From Anaerolineales bacterium (GTDB taxonomy: Bacteria > Chloroflexota > Anaerolineae > Anaerolineales > DRMV01), in contig JALVOR010000155.1 in the NCBI GenBank assembly GCA_027026295.1, positions 1 through 5,356 on the forward strand: DNA of 5,356 nucleotides, given 5' to 3'. Below are positions 1 to 5,356 of this stretch, piece after piece. The first letter of the stretch is position 1, and the number at the start of each line of letters is the position of its first letter. Both the position numbers and the translations under genes were made by a program. The notes under the pieces were generated by a model. That model did not search any database. It was not told the DNA's origin and worked only from the letters and a program-made list of their open reading frames with translations.

Positions 1-300
1 CTTCACATACTTGCGATCACCCGTCAAGTGGTATGCCATTGCCAGTGTCGTCAACCGTCCCACACATTTCCGCGACTGGCTAAGCAAACGCCGTCCCTCA
101 AGCTTGCGTTCGATGGGAGGCAACGGTATCAACAGATCGGCTTGGCGAATGATTCCTTCAACCAACTCCCGCCCCAACTCCGTTTTCGCGAGAGAGTGCC
201 TCAGTTGGCGAAGCGTCTTGCCATTGGTCAACAACCGTGGATGATCAACATGGCATTGATCGATTCGAGCGCGTACCTGTTTGATCGTCAGCTTTGGTTT
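1..300 (-). other. Heparinase II/III-like N-terminal segment, in frame at the end of the PPDK_N-type gene
   Basis: These 100 codons (residues 806-905 of the left-hand gene) contain HPRLL (825-829), an Ala-Asp-Leu-Leu helix followed by a PP pair (859-867), EGRRLLSQSRK (873-883) and a helix ending in LTGDRKYVK (897-905). This series is what I know from the start of the alpha/alpha-toroid domain of heparinase II/III and alginate-lyase-like enzymes, which cleave acidic polysaccharides and are normally secreted. The catalytic part would lie beyond the window. GC is about 53% (160 of 300 by my count) and 9 of 17 leucines use TTG, unlike the CTG/CTC-rich gene body. No start codon with a ribosome binding site and no signal peptide precedes it; the segment is entered directly from the upstream linker. 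Family assignment is from pattern memory. It could be a natural fusion or an assembly join. Confidence 0.7.
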
Positions 301-2715
301 GGATGCGTCGCCGGTGGGCGGCTTCTCTGGCGTCGCCGGGGGCGTCGCTTGGGCGTGTTCAGGATCGGCCGTTTCCGGCTGTGCGGCCCGCACAAAGCCC
401 ACGCTGTGCCCCTGAATTGCGTCCAGCACCAGGCTCATGTGGGCGTTGGGGCGGTAATCGGCAACGGCAATCACCCGCAGCGCGCCGGCAATGGGCAACC
501 AGCGCTCGCCGGGCAGGAATTCGGCGAGGTGGTTGGGCGTGTCGTAGAAGAAGGCGCGGCGGAACACCGTGCGCTCGTCGTCCAGGTCCATCGCGAGGGG
601 GTAGATCTGGGCTTCCATCAAATCCTGGAAAAAGTGCGTGCCAAACGAAGGTTCAGGGGCAGGCCCCACATCGTGCCCGGAAAGTTCCACCAAGGCGCGG
701 GCGTTGTGAATGTCGGCATAGCCCACCGGCACCCCCAGGTCGGGGTTGGAAGTGCCCCAGCGCCCCGGCCCCACGCAGATGAAGGTCTCGCTGGCGAGGC
801 GGGCGTTCAGTTTGCCGATGGCGCGCGTCAGCAGCCGCCGCTCGTCCATCGTTGCGAGCGCATAATAGCCCTCGGGCGAAACGAAAATCACATAGCGCAC
901 GCCTTCCACCTGCCCGGAAGGCATCACATTGTAGGTTTCCAATATCACATCTTCGGGGCGCAGGTCCTGGGGCAGGGTAATTTCCTGGGCGCTGTAATGG
1001 CTTTGGGGGCGGCACTGCAAAATGGTAATGTTCACTTCGGGGGTGCTGCTGCGGGGGTCGGGCGCTTCGGCGGCAAATTCCATGTCTACGGGCACGCCGT
1101 AATGCTCTTCCAGCAGGTTGAGCATGGTGCGCATCCGCGCGGCAAAAGGCGTGCGCCGCAGCCACTCATCGAAGGTAATCACCACGTCGTTCAGGCGGTC
1201 TTTGGGCACCCGCTGGGTGTGCATCGGCGCGAGGTAGCCGTCCTCGTCGAGGGAAGCCACCAGCGGCAGCGCGTCGTAGCGCCCTTTGAGCACCTCGACA
1301 ACCTCCGCGGTGCGGTAGGCGTTGGCTTCCAGGTCGATGAGGTCGATATAATGCTGCGAATAGCGCCGCCGCGCTTTGGTGGAAACCGACGGCTGCAATT
1401 CGGGATGGCTGAGCGCCACCAGTCGAGGGTAGTCATTGCCCACCCGGTCCACGGCGCGGGTGCCCAGCCCCCACACCAGCCGCACGAAGCCGTCTTCCTG
1501 CCGAATTTGCGCCGACCAGGGGAACAGGTTGCGGCTGAAGGCCACGCCCGCCGCCTGCGGAAAGTAGAAATGGCGGTAGCGCTCGCCTTCCACCACCTGA
1601 ATGAGCACGGCAATGCGCTCGTCATAGTCAATCAGCCCGCGGGCGCGGCGGTAAAGCAGGGCGTCGGGGCTGAGGCCGCTGGCATACACGCTGGCAATGG
1701 CGCGCGCCAGCGCCTGCAGATTTTCCTGCAAATCGCCCTGATTGGGCAAAAAATGGCTTTCATACTTGCCCGCAAAGGCCGTGCCGAAGTTGTCTTCCAA
1801 CAAACTGGACGAGCGCACAATGAGGGGCGTGTTGCCCACTTCGCGCAGCAGTTCTTCGAAACGCACCCGCAAATCTTCGGGAAAACCGCCCTGCTGGTAT
1901 TCGGCGCGCAGGAGGGGGTACTCCGCCTGAATGACGTCGTCGGTCTTGTATTTCTGCACCGCCCACTTGAGCAAGTCGTTGTGCGCCATGAAGGCGTACA
2001 TCACGTCGGCGCCCAGGAAGTAGGATTCGGGAATACGGATGTGTTCCCGAATTTCGTCGTCGGCCACAGCGCGCAGGATGCGGTAAGCCAGCAACATGCC
2101 CGCTGCCTTGCCGCCGATTTTGCCAGGGCCAATTTTGCGCCGCCGGATGTAATCCAGGTCGCTCACTTTGAGCCAGCGCTTGGCAAGCCCCACATAGGCG
2201 AGTTGGTCGCTGATCAGGTCGCGAATCAGCACCACGCGGATTTCCTGCAGGCGCGCTTCATGCTGGATGCGCTCGTCGGGGGGCATGCGCTCAATGGCAA
2301 AGGCTTCGTCGAAGAGTTGCGCCCGCGGGGCAAGTTCCGGGTTGAAGGTGAGTTCGTCTTCCTCTTCCTCCGACCAGCCGCGCTCGCTGCGCACCTCGCG
2401 CAAGATGCGGTCGAAATCGCTAAAGGGCAAATGATAGGCAAAATAGAAATCGGTGAGGTAATCGCGCGCCCAGGCCAGCCGTTCCTCCCACACTTCGGCG
2501 GGTTCCTCAACAAGGGGGTTGGTAATGCCTTCGCGGCGCTGTGATTCTATCGCCAGTTCCCGCGCCTTGTCGTAGAATTCATGTTTGGAAATCACTTTAC
2601 GGGCAAAAATTTCCCGCCGCATGCGCCGCCGCACGCGCTTGCTCATGATGGGGTACTGCAGCAGCATCTGGCGAATGCGCCACAGCGGGTCGGTAGAAGC
2701 AAAAGGCATGGTCAT
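1..2715 (-). CDS. PEP/pyruvate-binding (PPDK_N, ATP-grasp type) protein with a heparinase-like C-terminal extension; partial, 3' end beyond left edge
   Basis: The reading frame is open for 905 codons from ATG at 2715 to the window edge. Visible landmarks match the nucleotide-binding domain of pyruvate phosphate dikinase and PEP synthase: IGGKAAG (about residues 200-206), VRSS...EDNFGTAFAG (300-316) and DMEFA...LQCRPQS (544-572), which carries the Glu, Gln and Arg expected in the active site. A conserved-looking block follows, with GPGRWGTSNPDLG (649-661) and SFGTHFFQDL (690-699), which I recall from stand-alone PPDK_N proteins of unknown exact substrate. No phosphohistidine or PEP-utiliser C-terminal domain is seen, so this is not a canonical PPDK or PEP synthase. 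Residues about 778-808 are an Ala/Pro/Thr-rich linker; residues 806-905 resemble a heparinase II/III N-terminus and are described separately. No signal peptide is visible. An alternative start is the ATG at 2709; neither has a strong ribosome binding site. It lies 126 bp downstream of dnaN, behind a terminator, so it is probably transcribed separately. The PPDK_N call is firm, the biological role is not. Confidence 0.85.
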   Translation of the reverse strand, partial: MTMPFASTDPLWRIRQMLLQYPIMSKRVRRRMRREIFARKVISKHEFYDKARELAIESQRREGITNPLVEEPAEVWEERLAWARDYLTDFYFAYHLPFSDFDRILREVRSERGWSEEEEDELTFNPELAPRAQLFDEAFAIERMPPDERIQHEARLQEIRVVLIRDLISDQLAYVGLAKRWLKVSDLDYIRRRKIGPGKIGGKAAGMLLAYRILRAVADDEIREHIRIPESYFLGADVMYAFMAHNDLLKWAVQKYKTDDVIQAEYPLLRAEYQQGGFPEDLRVRFEELLREVGNTPLIVRSSSLLEDNFGTAFAGKYESHFLPNQGDLQENLQALARAIASVYASGLSPDALLYRRARGLIDYDERIAVLIQVVEGERYRHFYFPQAAGVAFSRNLFPWSAQIRQEDGFVRLVWGLGTRAVDRVGNDYPRLVALSHPELQPSVSTKARRRYSQHYIDLIDLEANAYRTAEVVEVLKGRYDALPLVASLDEDGYLAPMHTQRVPKDRLNDVVITFDEWLRRTPFAARMRTMLNLLEEHYGVPVDMEFAAEAPDPRSSTPEVNITILQCRPQSHYSAQEITLPQDLRPEDVILETYNVMPSGQVEGVRYVIFVSPEGYYALATMDERRLLTRAIGKLNARLASETFICVGPGRWGTSNPDLGVPVGYADIHNARALVELSGHDVGPAPEPSFGTHFFQDLMEAQIYPLAMDLDDERTVFRRAFFYDTPNHLAEFLPGERWLPIAGALRVIAVADYRPNAHMSLVLDAIQGHSVGFVRAAQPETADPEHAQATPPATPEKPPTGDASKPKLTIKQVRARIDQCHVDHPRLLTNGKTLRQLRHSLAKTELGRELVEGIIRQADLLIPLPPIERKLEGRRLLSQSRKCVGRLTTLAMAYHLTGDRKYVK

Positions 2716-2743
2716 GGGAAACACTCGCTTTACACAACAACTT

Positions 2744-2775
2744 GACTACCCGACTATACGACTACCCGACTACCC
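2744..2775. repeat. Four-unit 8-bp tandem repeat
   Basis: Four consecutive 8-bp units read GACTACCC, GACTATAC, GACTACCC, GACTACCC on the plus strand. Three are identical and the second differs at two positions. The array sits between the dnaN terminator and the start of the PPDK_N-type gene. Such short arrays usually arise by replication slippage, and copy number may vary between strains. Confidence 0.9.
2753..2758 (-). promoter_or_regulatory. Possible -10 element for the PPDK_N-type gene
   Basis: The minus strand reads TATAGT here (5 of 6 to TATAAT), about 38 nt before the ATG at 2715. It is created by the one variant unit of the 8-bp tandem repeat. At 17-bp spacing the -35 position reads TTTTAT, a poor match. 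A promoter is expected somewhere here because a terminator separates this gene from dnaN, but the assignment is tentative. Confidence 0.3.
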
Positions 2776-2776
2776 A

Positions 2777-2817
2777 TAAAACAAACCTGACAGGGCGCGA
2801 AGCAACACCTGTCAGGT
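2777..2817 (-). terminator. Factor-independent terminator of dnaN
   Basis: A perfect 10-bp inverted repeat (2785-2794 with 2808-2817, 13-nt loop) begins about 25 nt after the dnaN stop codon. On the minus strand it is followed at once by the T-rich run TTTGTTTTA. Stem plus U-tract is the classic intrinsic terminator arrangement and fits only the minus strand. Confidence 0.85.
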
Positions 2818-2841
2818 GAAAGGGCAAGCCGTCACATGCGG

Positions 2842-3972
2842 TTACGAAAGGTGCATGGGCATGATGATGTGTACGAAATCGTCAGCACCCACCGGGCGCA
2901 ACACACCCGGGCTGGCGGGCGCCGTGGTTTCCAGCGCCACCTCGGGGGTGCGGATGGCTTCCAGGGCTTCCCGCAGGTAGCGGACGTTGAAAGCGATCAC
3001 AATGGGTTCGCCTTCCACGGTTGCGGTCAGGGTGTTTTCGTTAGAGCCGGTCTCGTCGGAAGTCGCCGAAATGTGCACCTCACCGGGCACTTCGCCGCCG
3101 GGCGTGATTTTCAGCCTGGTGCTCTGGCTGCCCTCGCGGGCGAAAATTTCCGCCCGCTTGCAGGCTCTCACAAAAGCAGCAGTGGAAACCACCGTGCGGG
3201 TGCGATAGCCGGTGGGGATAATCTGCTCGTAGGGCGGATAAGTGCCTTCGATGAGTTGCGAGACGATTTCCACGTCATCCCCCACCCGGAACACGACCTG
3301 GCCGCGCCCCGGCGGGGCGACCATGACAATGACATCGTGGCCGTCGTGCACCGCGCGCCCCACCTCGCTGAGGGCGCGGGCGGGCACGATGAAACTGAAC
3401 GGCTCCGCCGCGCCGTTTTCCACCGCCACCTTGCGCACCGAAAGGCGATAACCATCGGAGGCAGCCGCGGTGAGGGTATCGCCTTCCACGGCAAGCAGCA
3501 CGCCGGTGAGCACCGGGCGGGCATCGTCCACCGAAGCGGCAAACACCACCTGCTGCACCATCTCGCGAAAATCGCCCACGGGCATCACCACACCCTGCGT
3601 GAGTTCAGGGGCAGGCAGCGGCGGGAATTCGTCGGCTTCGATGCAGCGGATATCGGTTTCGGAAACGCCGCCGTGCACGTGCAGGGTGCGGGCAGGCTCG
3701 TCATAGGTCAACCGCAGCGGGCCTTCGGGCAGCAACCCCACCAGATCTGCAAAGGTGCGGGCAGGCACGGTGGTTGCGCCCTCCTCTTCCACTTTGGCAG
3801 GCACCCAAGCGGTAATGGCCAGTTCCAGGTCGGTGGCAGAAAGACGCAGCCGGTCTTCGTCCGTGGCAACCAGCACGTTGTTCAGCACTGGCAACGTGGT
3901 GCGGCTGGAAATGGCACGCGCAACAGCCCGCAGCCCCTGGGCCAGATCTTCTCGCTTGACGGTGATTTTCAT
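2842..3972 (-). CDS. dnaN: DNA polymerase III subunit beta (sliding clamp)
   Basis: This complete 376-residue protein has the usual length of the bacterial beta clamp, a ring-shaped homodimer that encircles DNA and tethers the replicative polymerase and other clamp-binding proteins. Three clamp domains of roughly 120 residues each can be followed: residues 1-120 (start MKITVKRED, then LSATDLELAI at 44-53), about 128-245 (SDGYRLS at 172-178, the usual ATDG-x-RL site), and about 246-376 (EGTYPPYEQIIP at 242-253, FNVRYLREAL at 328-337). It ends in IIMPMHLS, close to the family's typical MPMRL terminus that lines the partner-binding cleft, with His where Arg is common. The ATG at 3972 is supported by GGAGGA 6 nt upstream. 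It appears monocistronic, with an extended -10 promoter about 50 bp upstream and an intrinsic terminator after the stop (TAA). No dnaA or recF is beside it in this window, unlike the common dnaA-dnaN order. Confidence 0.97.
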   Translation of the reverse strand: MKITVKREDLAQGLRAVARAISSRTTLPVLNNVLVATDEDRLRLSATDLELAITAWVPAKVEEEGATTVPARTFADLVGLLPEGPLRLTYDEPARTLHVHGGVSETDIRCIEADEFPPLPAPELTQGVVMPVGDFREMVQQVVFAASVDDARPVLTGVLLAVEGDTLTAAASDGYRLSVRKVAVENGAAEPFSFIVPARALSEVGRAVHDGHDVIVMVAPPGRGQVVFRVGDDVEIVSQLIEGTYPPYEQIIPTGYRTRTVVSTAAFVRACKRAEIFAREGSQSTRLKITPGGEVPGEVHISATSDETGSNENTLTATVEGEPIVIAFNVRYLREALEAIRTPEVALETTAPASPGVLRPVGADDFVHIIMPMHLS

Positions 3973-3978
3973 GACAAG

Positions 3979-3984
3979 TCCTCC
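3979..3984 (-). promoter_or_regulatory. Shine-Dalgarno sequence of dnaN
   Basis: The minus strand reads GGAGGA with 6 nt before the ATG at 3972, a near-ideal ribosome binding site that fixes the dnaN start. Confidence 0.85.
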
Positions 3985-4021
3985 GCAAGCCGGGGGTAAT
4001 AGGGATGAGGAAATTTTCTAA

Positions 4022-4030
4022 AGTATACCA
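4022..4030 (-). promoter_or_regulatory. Extended -10 promoter element of dnaN
   Basis: The minus strand reads TGGTATACT: TATACT (5 of 6 to TATAAT, at 4022-4027) with the extended TG motif one base upstream. A transcript would start near 4015, giving a leader of about 40 nt before the dnaN ATG. No good -35 lies at 16-18 bp (CCCTTC or similar), which is compatible with an extended -10 promoter. This supports transcription of dnaN independent of valS. Confidence 0.55.
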
Positions 4031-4071
4031 TGAGGGGGGCACAAGAAGGGAGCGCTCGAAAGCCCGGGGGA

Positions 4072-4087
4072 CAAGCAAATGTTGTAG
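4072..4087 (-). repeat. Interspersed repeat copy A (inverted relative to copy B)
   Basis: The minus strand reads CTACAACATTTGCTTG, identical at 13 of 16 positions to the plus-strand sequence at 4419-4434. A GGCTGAATGG sequence lies just upstream on the same strand, resembling GGCTGAATGCTACAAAC at 4577-4593 on the plus strand. The copies look like degenerate members of one short repeat family. Confidence 0.45.
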
Positions 4088-4114
4088 AAGCGTAACCATT
4101 CAGCCTTGGGAAGA

Positions 4115-4350
4115 TAGGCCGCGGATGACACGGGGGGCGCGGATGCACGCGGATTTCTGTAATGCTAAGGCGCAAAAAAAGCAAAGCACGCAAAGAAGAG
4201 ATAATGCCGAGACATAGAGGAGCACAAAGAGCCACAAAGGAGGTTGCATTCGTTTGGTTTTCTACGAATTGACGATGTAACGCTTCACGAATTGCCCTGT
4301 TCCTGTGTTTTCTGTGGCGCTCCGGTGTCTTCTGTGGTTTTGTGGTTTTT
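4115..4350. repeat. Degenerate low-complexity intergenic repeats (GCGGAT, CAAAG and CTGTGG types)
   Basis: Three decayed simple-repeat patches follow each other. GCGGAT occurs three times (4121-4126, 4139-4144, 4149-4154) in a GCGGATgcacGCGGATTT context. Next, 4169-4241 is rich in CAAAG units such as CGCAAAG and CCACAAAGG. Finally 4304-4350 has TGTGTTTTCTGTGG-like units. I recognise this as noncoding filler seen in many bacterial genomes; its translations give familiar spurious peptides of the NAKAQ...TQRRDNAE kind. No gene is supported here. Confidence 0.65.
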
Positions 4351-4387
4351 CCTTGCCGGGGCTGAGCAGTTATGCAGAAGCGTTGTT

Positions 4388-4612
4388 TTGCCCTCACCCC
4401 ATAACAGGGCAGCCATTGCTACACATTTTGCTTGCACCCGAAAGCCTATGCGGGGTGAAAGAGCACCCCGGCCTGGGCGGCCCTGGCTGCGGCCTGCGGC
4501 AGCGCCTTACAGGGAGACGCTTCACCGTCGATGGTGAGGGGAATGCAGCGCGGCGGGGGCGGGTTCCCCACCGCGAGGCTGAATGCTACAAACGCCCCTC
4601 AGCCTTCAAGGA
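4388..4612. other. Hairpin-rich GC-rich intergenic segment; candidate structured RNA or interspersed element
   Basis: Several perfect stems occur in about 220 bp: TGCCCT/AGGGCA (4388-4393 with 4406-4411), CGGGGTG/CACCCCG with a 6-nt loop (4451-4470), GCTGC/GCAGC (4486-4503), GGGGAA/TTCCCC (4538-4543 with 4564-4569) and AGGCTGA/TCAGCCT (4576-4605). The segment is bounded by two TTGCTACA/ATGCTACA motifs in the same orientation. I could not match it to RNase P RNA, tmRNA, SRP RNA or tRNA. The open frames through it lack ribosome binding sites and recognisable domains. It may be a noncoding RNA, a nonautonomous repeat, or simply GC-rich spacer. Confidence 0.35.
4419..4434 (+). repeat. Interspersed repeat copy B
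   Basis: The plus strand reads CTACACATTTTGCTTG, the inverted partner of 4072-4087 with 13 of 16 identical positions. The two lie about 330 bp apart on either side of the low-complexity repeats. Confidence 0.45.
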
Positions 4613-4633
4613 CACTACATGATCCACCGTCAG

Positions 4634-4653
4634 AAAAAAACTTGACACTGTCA
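4634..4653 (-). terminator. Weak terminator-like site: short palindrome followed by seven T
   Basis: On the minus strand the palindrome TGACAGTGTCA (4643-4653) is followed two bases later by TTTTTTT (4634-4640). Only a 4-bp stem with a 3-nt loop is possible, so termination would be weak. It lies about 120 nt after the valS stop. On the plus strand the same bases contain TTGACA, but no convincing -10 or gene follows. Confidence 0.25.
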
Positions 4654-4718
4654 CCGAGAAGGGCTTTGTCTATTTATCAAGCCTTTCTGAAAAAGCCATG
4701 GGGTGGCATGCACCGACA

Positions 4719-4750
4719 GCCAGCCCGGCTTTGGAGAAAACCGGGCTGGC
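4719..4750 (-). terminator. Strong hairpin after valS, probable terminator or 3'-end stabiliser
   Basis: A perfect 10-bp GC-rich stem (GCCAGCCCGG with CCGGGCTGGC, 12-nt loop) begins 23 nt after the valS stop. It has no T-run directly behind it on either strand, so it may be a transcript-end stabiliser, an RNA-processing barrier or an atypical terminator. Confidence 0.5.
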
Positions 4751-4773
4751 AATGAGTGACACATGACAGGAAC

Positions 4774-5356
4774 CTACCCCAACGCCTGCAACTGCTTGCG
4801 CAGTTTTTCAGCCTGCGTTTGGGCAGCGGCGAGTTTGTCGCGTTCCTTTTGCACCACGGGCGGCGGAGCTTTTTCGGCGAAGGGGCTGGCGAGCAGTTTT
4901 TCCAAGCGGGCAATCTGCCCTTCCACTTCAGCGAGTTCCTTTTCCAGCCGAGCCCGCTCTTCCGCCGGGTCGATCAGGTCGGCCAGGGGCAGGAAAATTT
5001 CCACCGCCCCGGCCACTAACGCCACGCTGTTTTCGGGGCGCTCGGCGAGGTGTTCCACAATCGCGAGGTGGGCCGGGTCGAGCCGCGCCAGCGCCGCGAG
5101 GGGCGCAGCCAGGCCCCGCAGGGCAGCGGTCTGCGCTCCGGCAGCGATGGCCGCACCGATTTTCACCGCCGGCTTCACCCGCTTTTCGGCGCGCGTGTTG
5201 CGGATCGCGCGCACCACTTCCCGGAAGGCAGCAAACTGGGCCACCTTGTCGTCTTCCCAGCCCTCTTTCTCGCGGCTTTCCGGCCACGCCGCCACGATGA
5301 GGGCTTCCGGCCAGCCGCCTGCAGGGGTAAAGTGGGGGTTGTCTGCGCCAAAGCGC
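4774..5356 (-). CDS. valS: Valyl-tRNA synthetase, C-terminal part (5' end beyond right edge)
   Basis: ValS charges tRNA-Val with valine in the cytoplasm. The 193 visible residues cover only its C-terminus: PEALIVAAWPE near the start, then AFREVVRAIRNTRAEKRVKP, the end of the anticodon-binding helical domain, and AVEIFLPLADLID, a typical ValS strand. The last 60 or so residues form a charged heptad-like coiled coil (ERARLEKELAEVEGQIARLE, then a SPFAEKAPPPVVQKERDKL segment), the tRNA-binding arm characteristic of ValS rather than of IleRS or LeuRS. The frame is open from the right edge at 5355; the GTG at 5295 is internal, not a start. The stop is TAG. Catalytic motifs (HIGH, KMSKS) lie outside the window. 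A strong hairpin follows the stop. Confidence 0.93.
   Translation of the reverse strand, partial: RFGADNPHFTPAGGWPEALIVAAWPESREKEGWEDDKVAQFAAFREVVRAIRNTRAEKRVKPAVKIGAAIAAGAQTAALRGLAAPLAALARLDPAHLAIVEHLAERPENSVALVAGAVEIFLPLADLIDPAEERARLEKELAEVEGQIARLEKLLASPFAEKAPPPVVQKERDKLAAAQTQAEKLRKQLQALG

Noticed and set aside
28..2544. An 838-codon plus-strand open frame opposite the PPDK_N-type gene
   Set aside because: It is antisense to a gene with clear family motifs, its translation is a low-complexity His/Gly/Ala/Val-rich string without domains, and such long shadows are expected opposite GC-rich genes.
2836..3999. A 387-codon plus-strand open frame covering all of dnaN
   Set aside because: It is antisense to an unambiguous dnaN and has no recognisable domain; its composition is that of a reverse-frame shadow.
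3969..4397. A minus-strand frame in the spacer with a membrane-like stretch
   Set aside because: Its translation (FVALCAPLCLG, then HPRPPCHPRP) is the familiar product of CAAAG and GCGGAT repeats; it has no Shine-Dalgarno and overlaps the dnaN promoter and start.
4388..4612. RNase P RNA, tmRNA, SRP RNA or tRNA in the structured segment
   Set aside because: None of their conserved core sequences that I know (such as the tRNA T-loop, the RNase P GAGGAAAGTCC block or the SRP GGAAGCAGC loop) was found on either strand.
4305..4622. A 105-codon plus-strand frame in the spacer
   Set aside because: It starts within simple repeats, lacks a ribosome binding site, has no known domain and crosses the hairpin-rich segment.
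3985..4773. Replication origin beside dnaN
   Set aside because: Only an isolated 7-of-9 DnaA-box-like match (TTATGCAGA at 4370-4378) was seen, with no cluster of boxes, no AT-rich unwinding region and no dnaA.
1..5356. CRISPR array, insertion sequence or transposase gene
   Set aside because: No regularly spaced direct repeats of 24-40 bp, no transposase-like frame and no long terminal inverted repeats were found.

Overview
All recognisable genes in this window lie on the minus strand. Read in transcription order, from the right edge to the left edge, they are: the 3' end of a valyl-tRNA synthetase gene (valS, 4774-5356, entering from the right), a complete DNA polymerase III sliding clamp gene (dnaN, 2842-3972), and a large partial gene for a PEP/pyruvate-binding (PPDK_N, ATP-grasp type) protein that runs off the left edge (1-2715). 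No coding gene is supported on the plus strand. The long plus-strand open frames lie antisense to real genes and are by-products of GC-rich codon use. The genes look GC-rich (roughly 60-65% by eye) and the protein style recalls Chloroflexota (Anaerolineae-like). This taxonomic guess is an inference from family resemblance, not a database result.

Layout. (a) 1-300: about 53% GC by my count. It encodes the last 100 visible residues of the left-hand gene and resembles the N-terminal helical region of heparinase II/III-type polysaccharide lyases. (b) 301-2715: the PPDK_N-type protein proper, in the same uninterrupted reading frame. (c) 2716-2841: a short spacer with a factor-independent terminator for dnaN, a four-unit 8-bp tandem repeat and a possible promoter. 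(d) 2842-3972: dnaN, with a good Shine-Dalgarno sequence and an extended -10 promoter upstream. (e) 3985-4773: about 790 bp without a credible gene, holding degenerate low-complexity repeats, a hairpin-rich GC-rich stretch and candidate terminators. (f) 4774-5356: the valS 3' end.

The three genes do not form an obvious functional unit. They are housekeeping translation (ValS), replication (DnaN) and a central-metabolism-like phosphotransfer protein, and dnaN appears to have its own promoter and terminator. The observation most worth checking is the in-frame join between the PPDK_N-type protein and the heparinase-like segment. It coincides with an abrupt fall in GC content (75% in 301-360, 45% in 241-300). 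It is either a novel fusion protein or a chimeric assembly join; the sequence alone cannot decide, and the mismatch in expected cell location makes an artefact a serious possibility.
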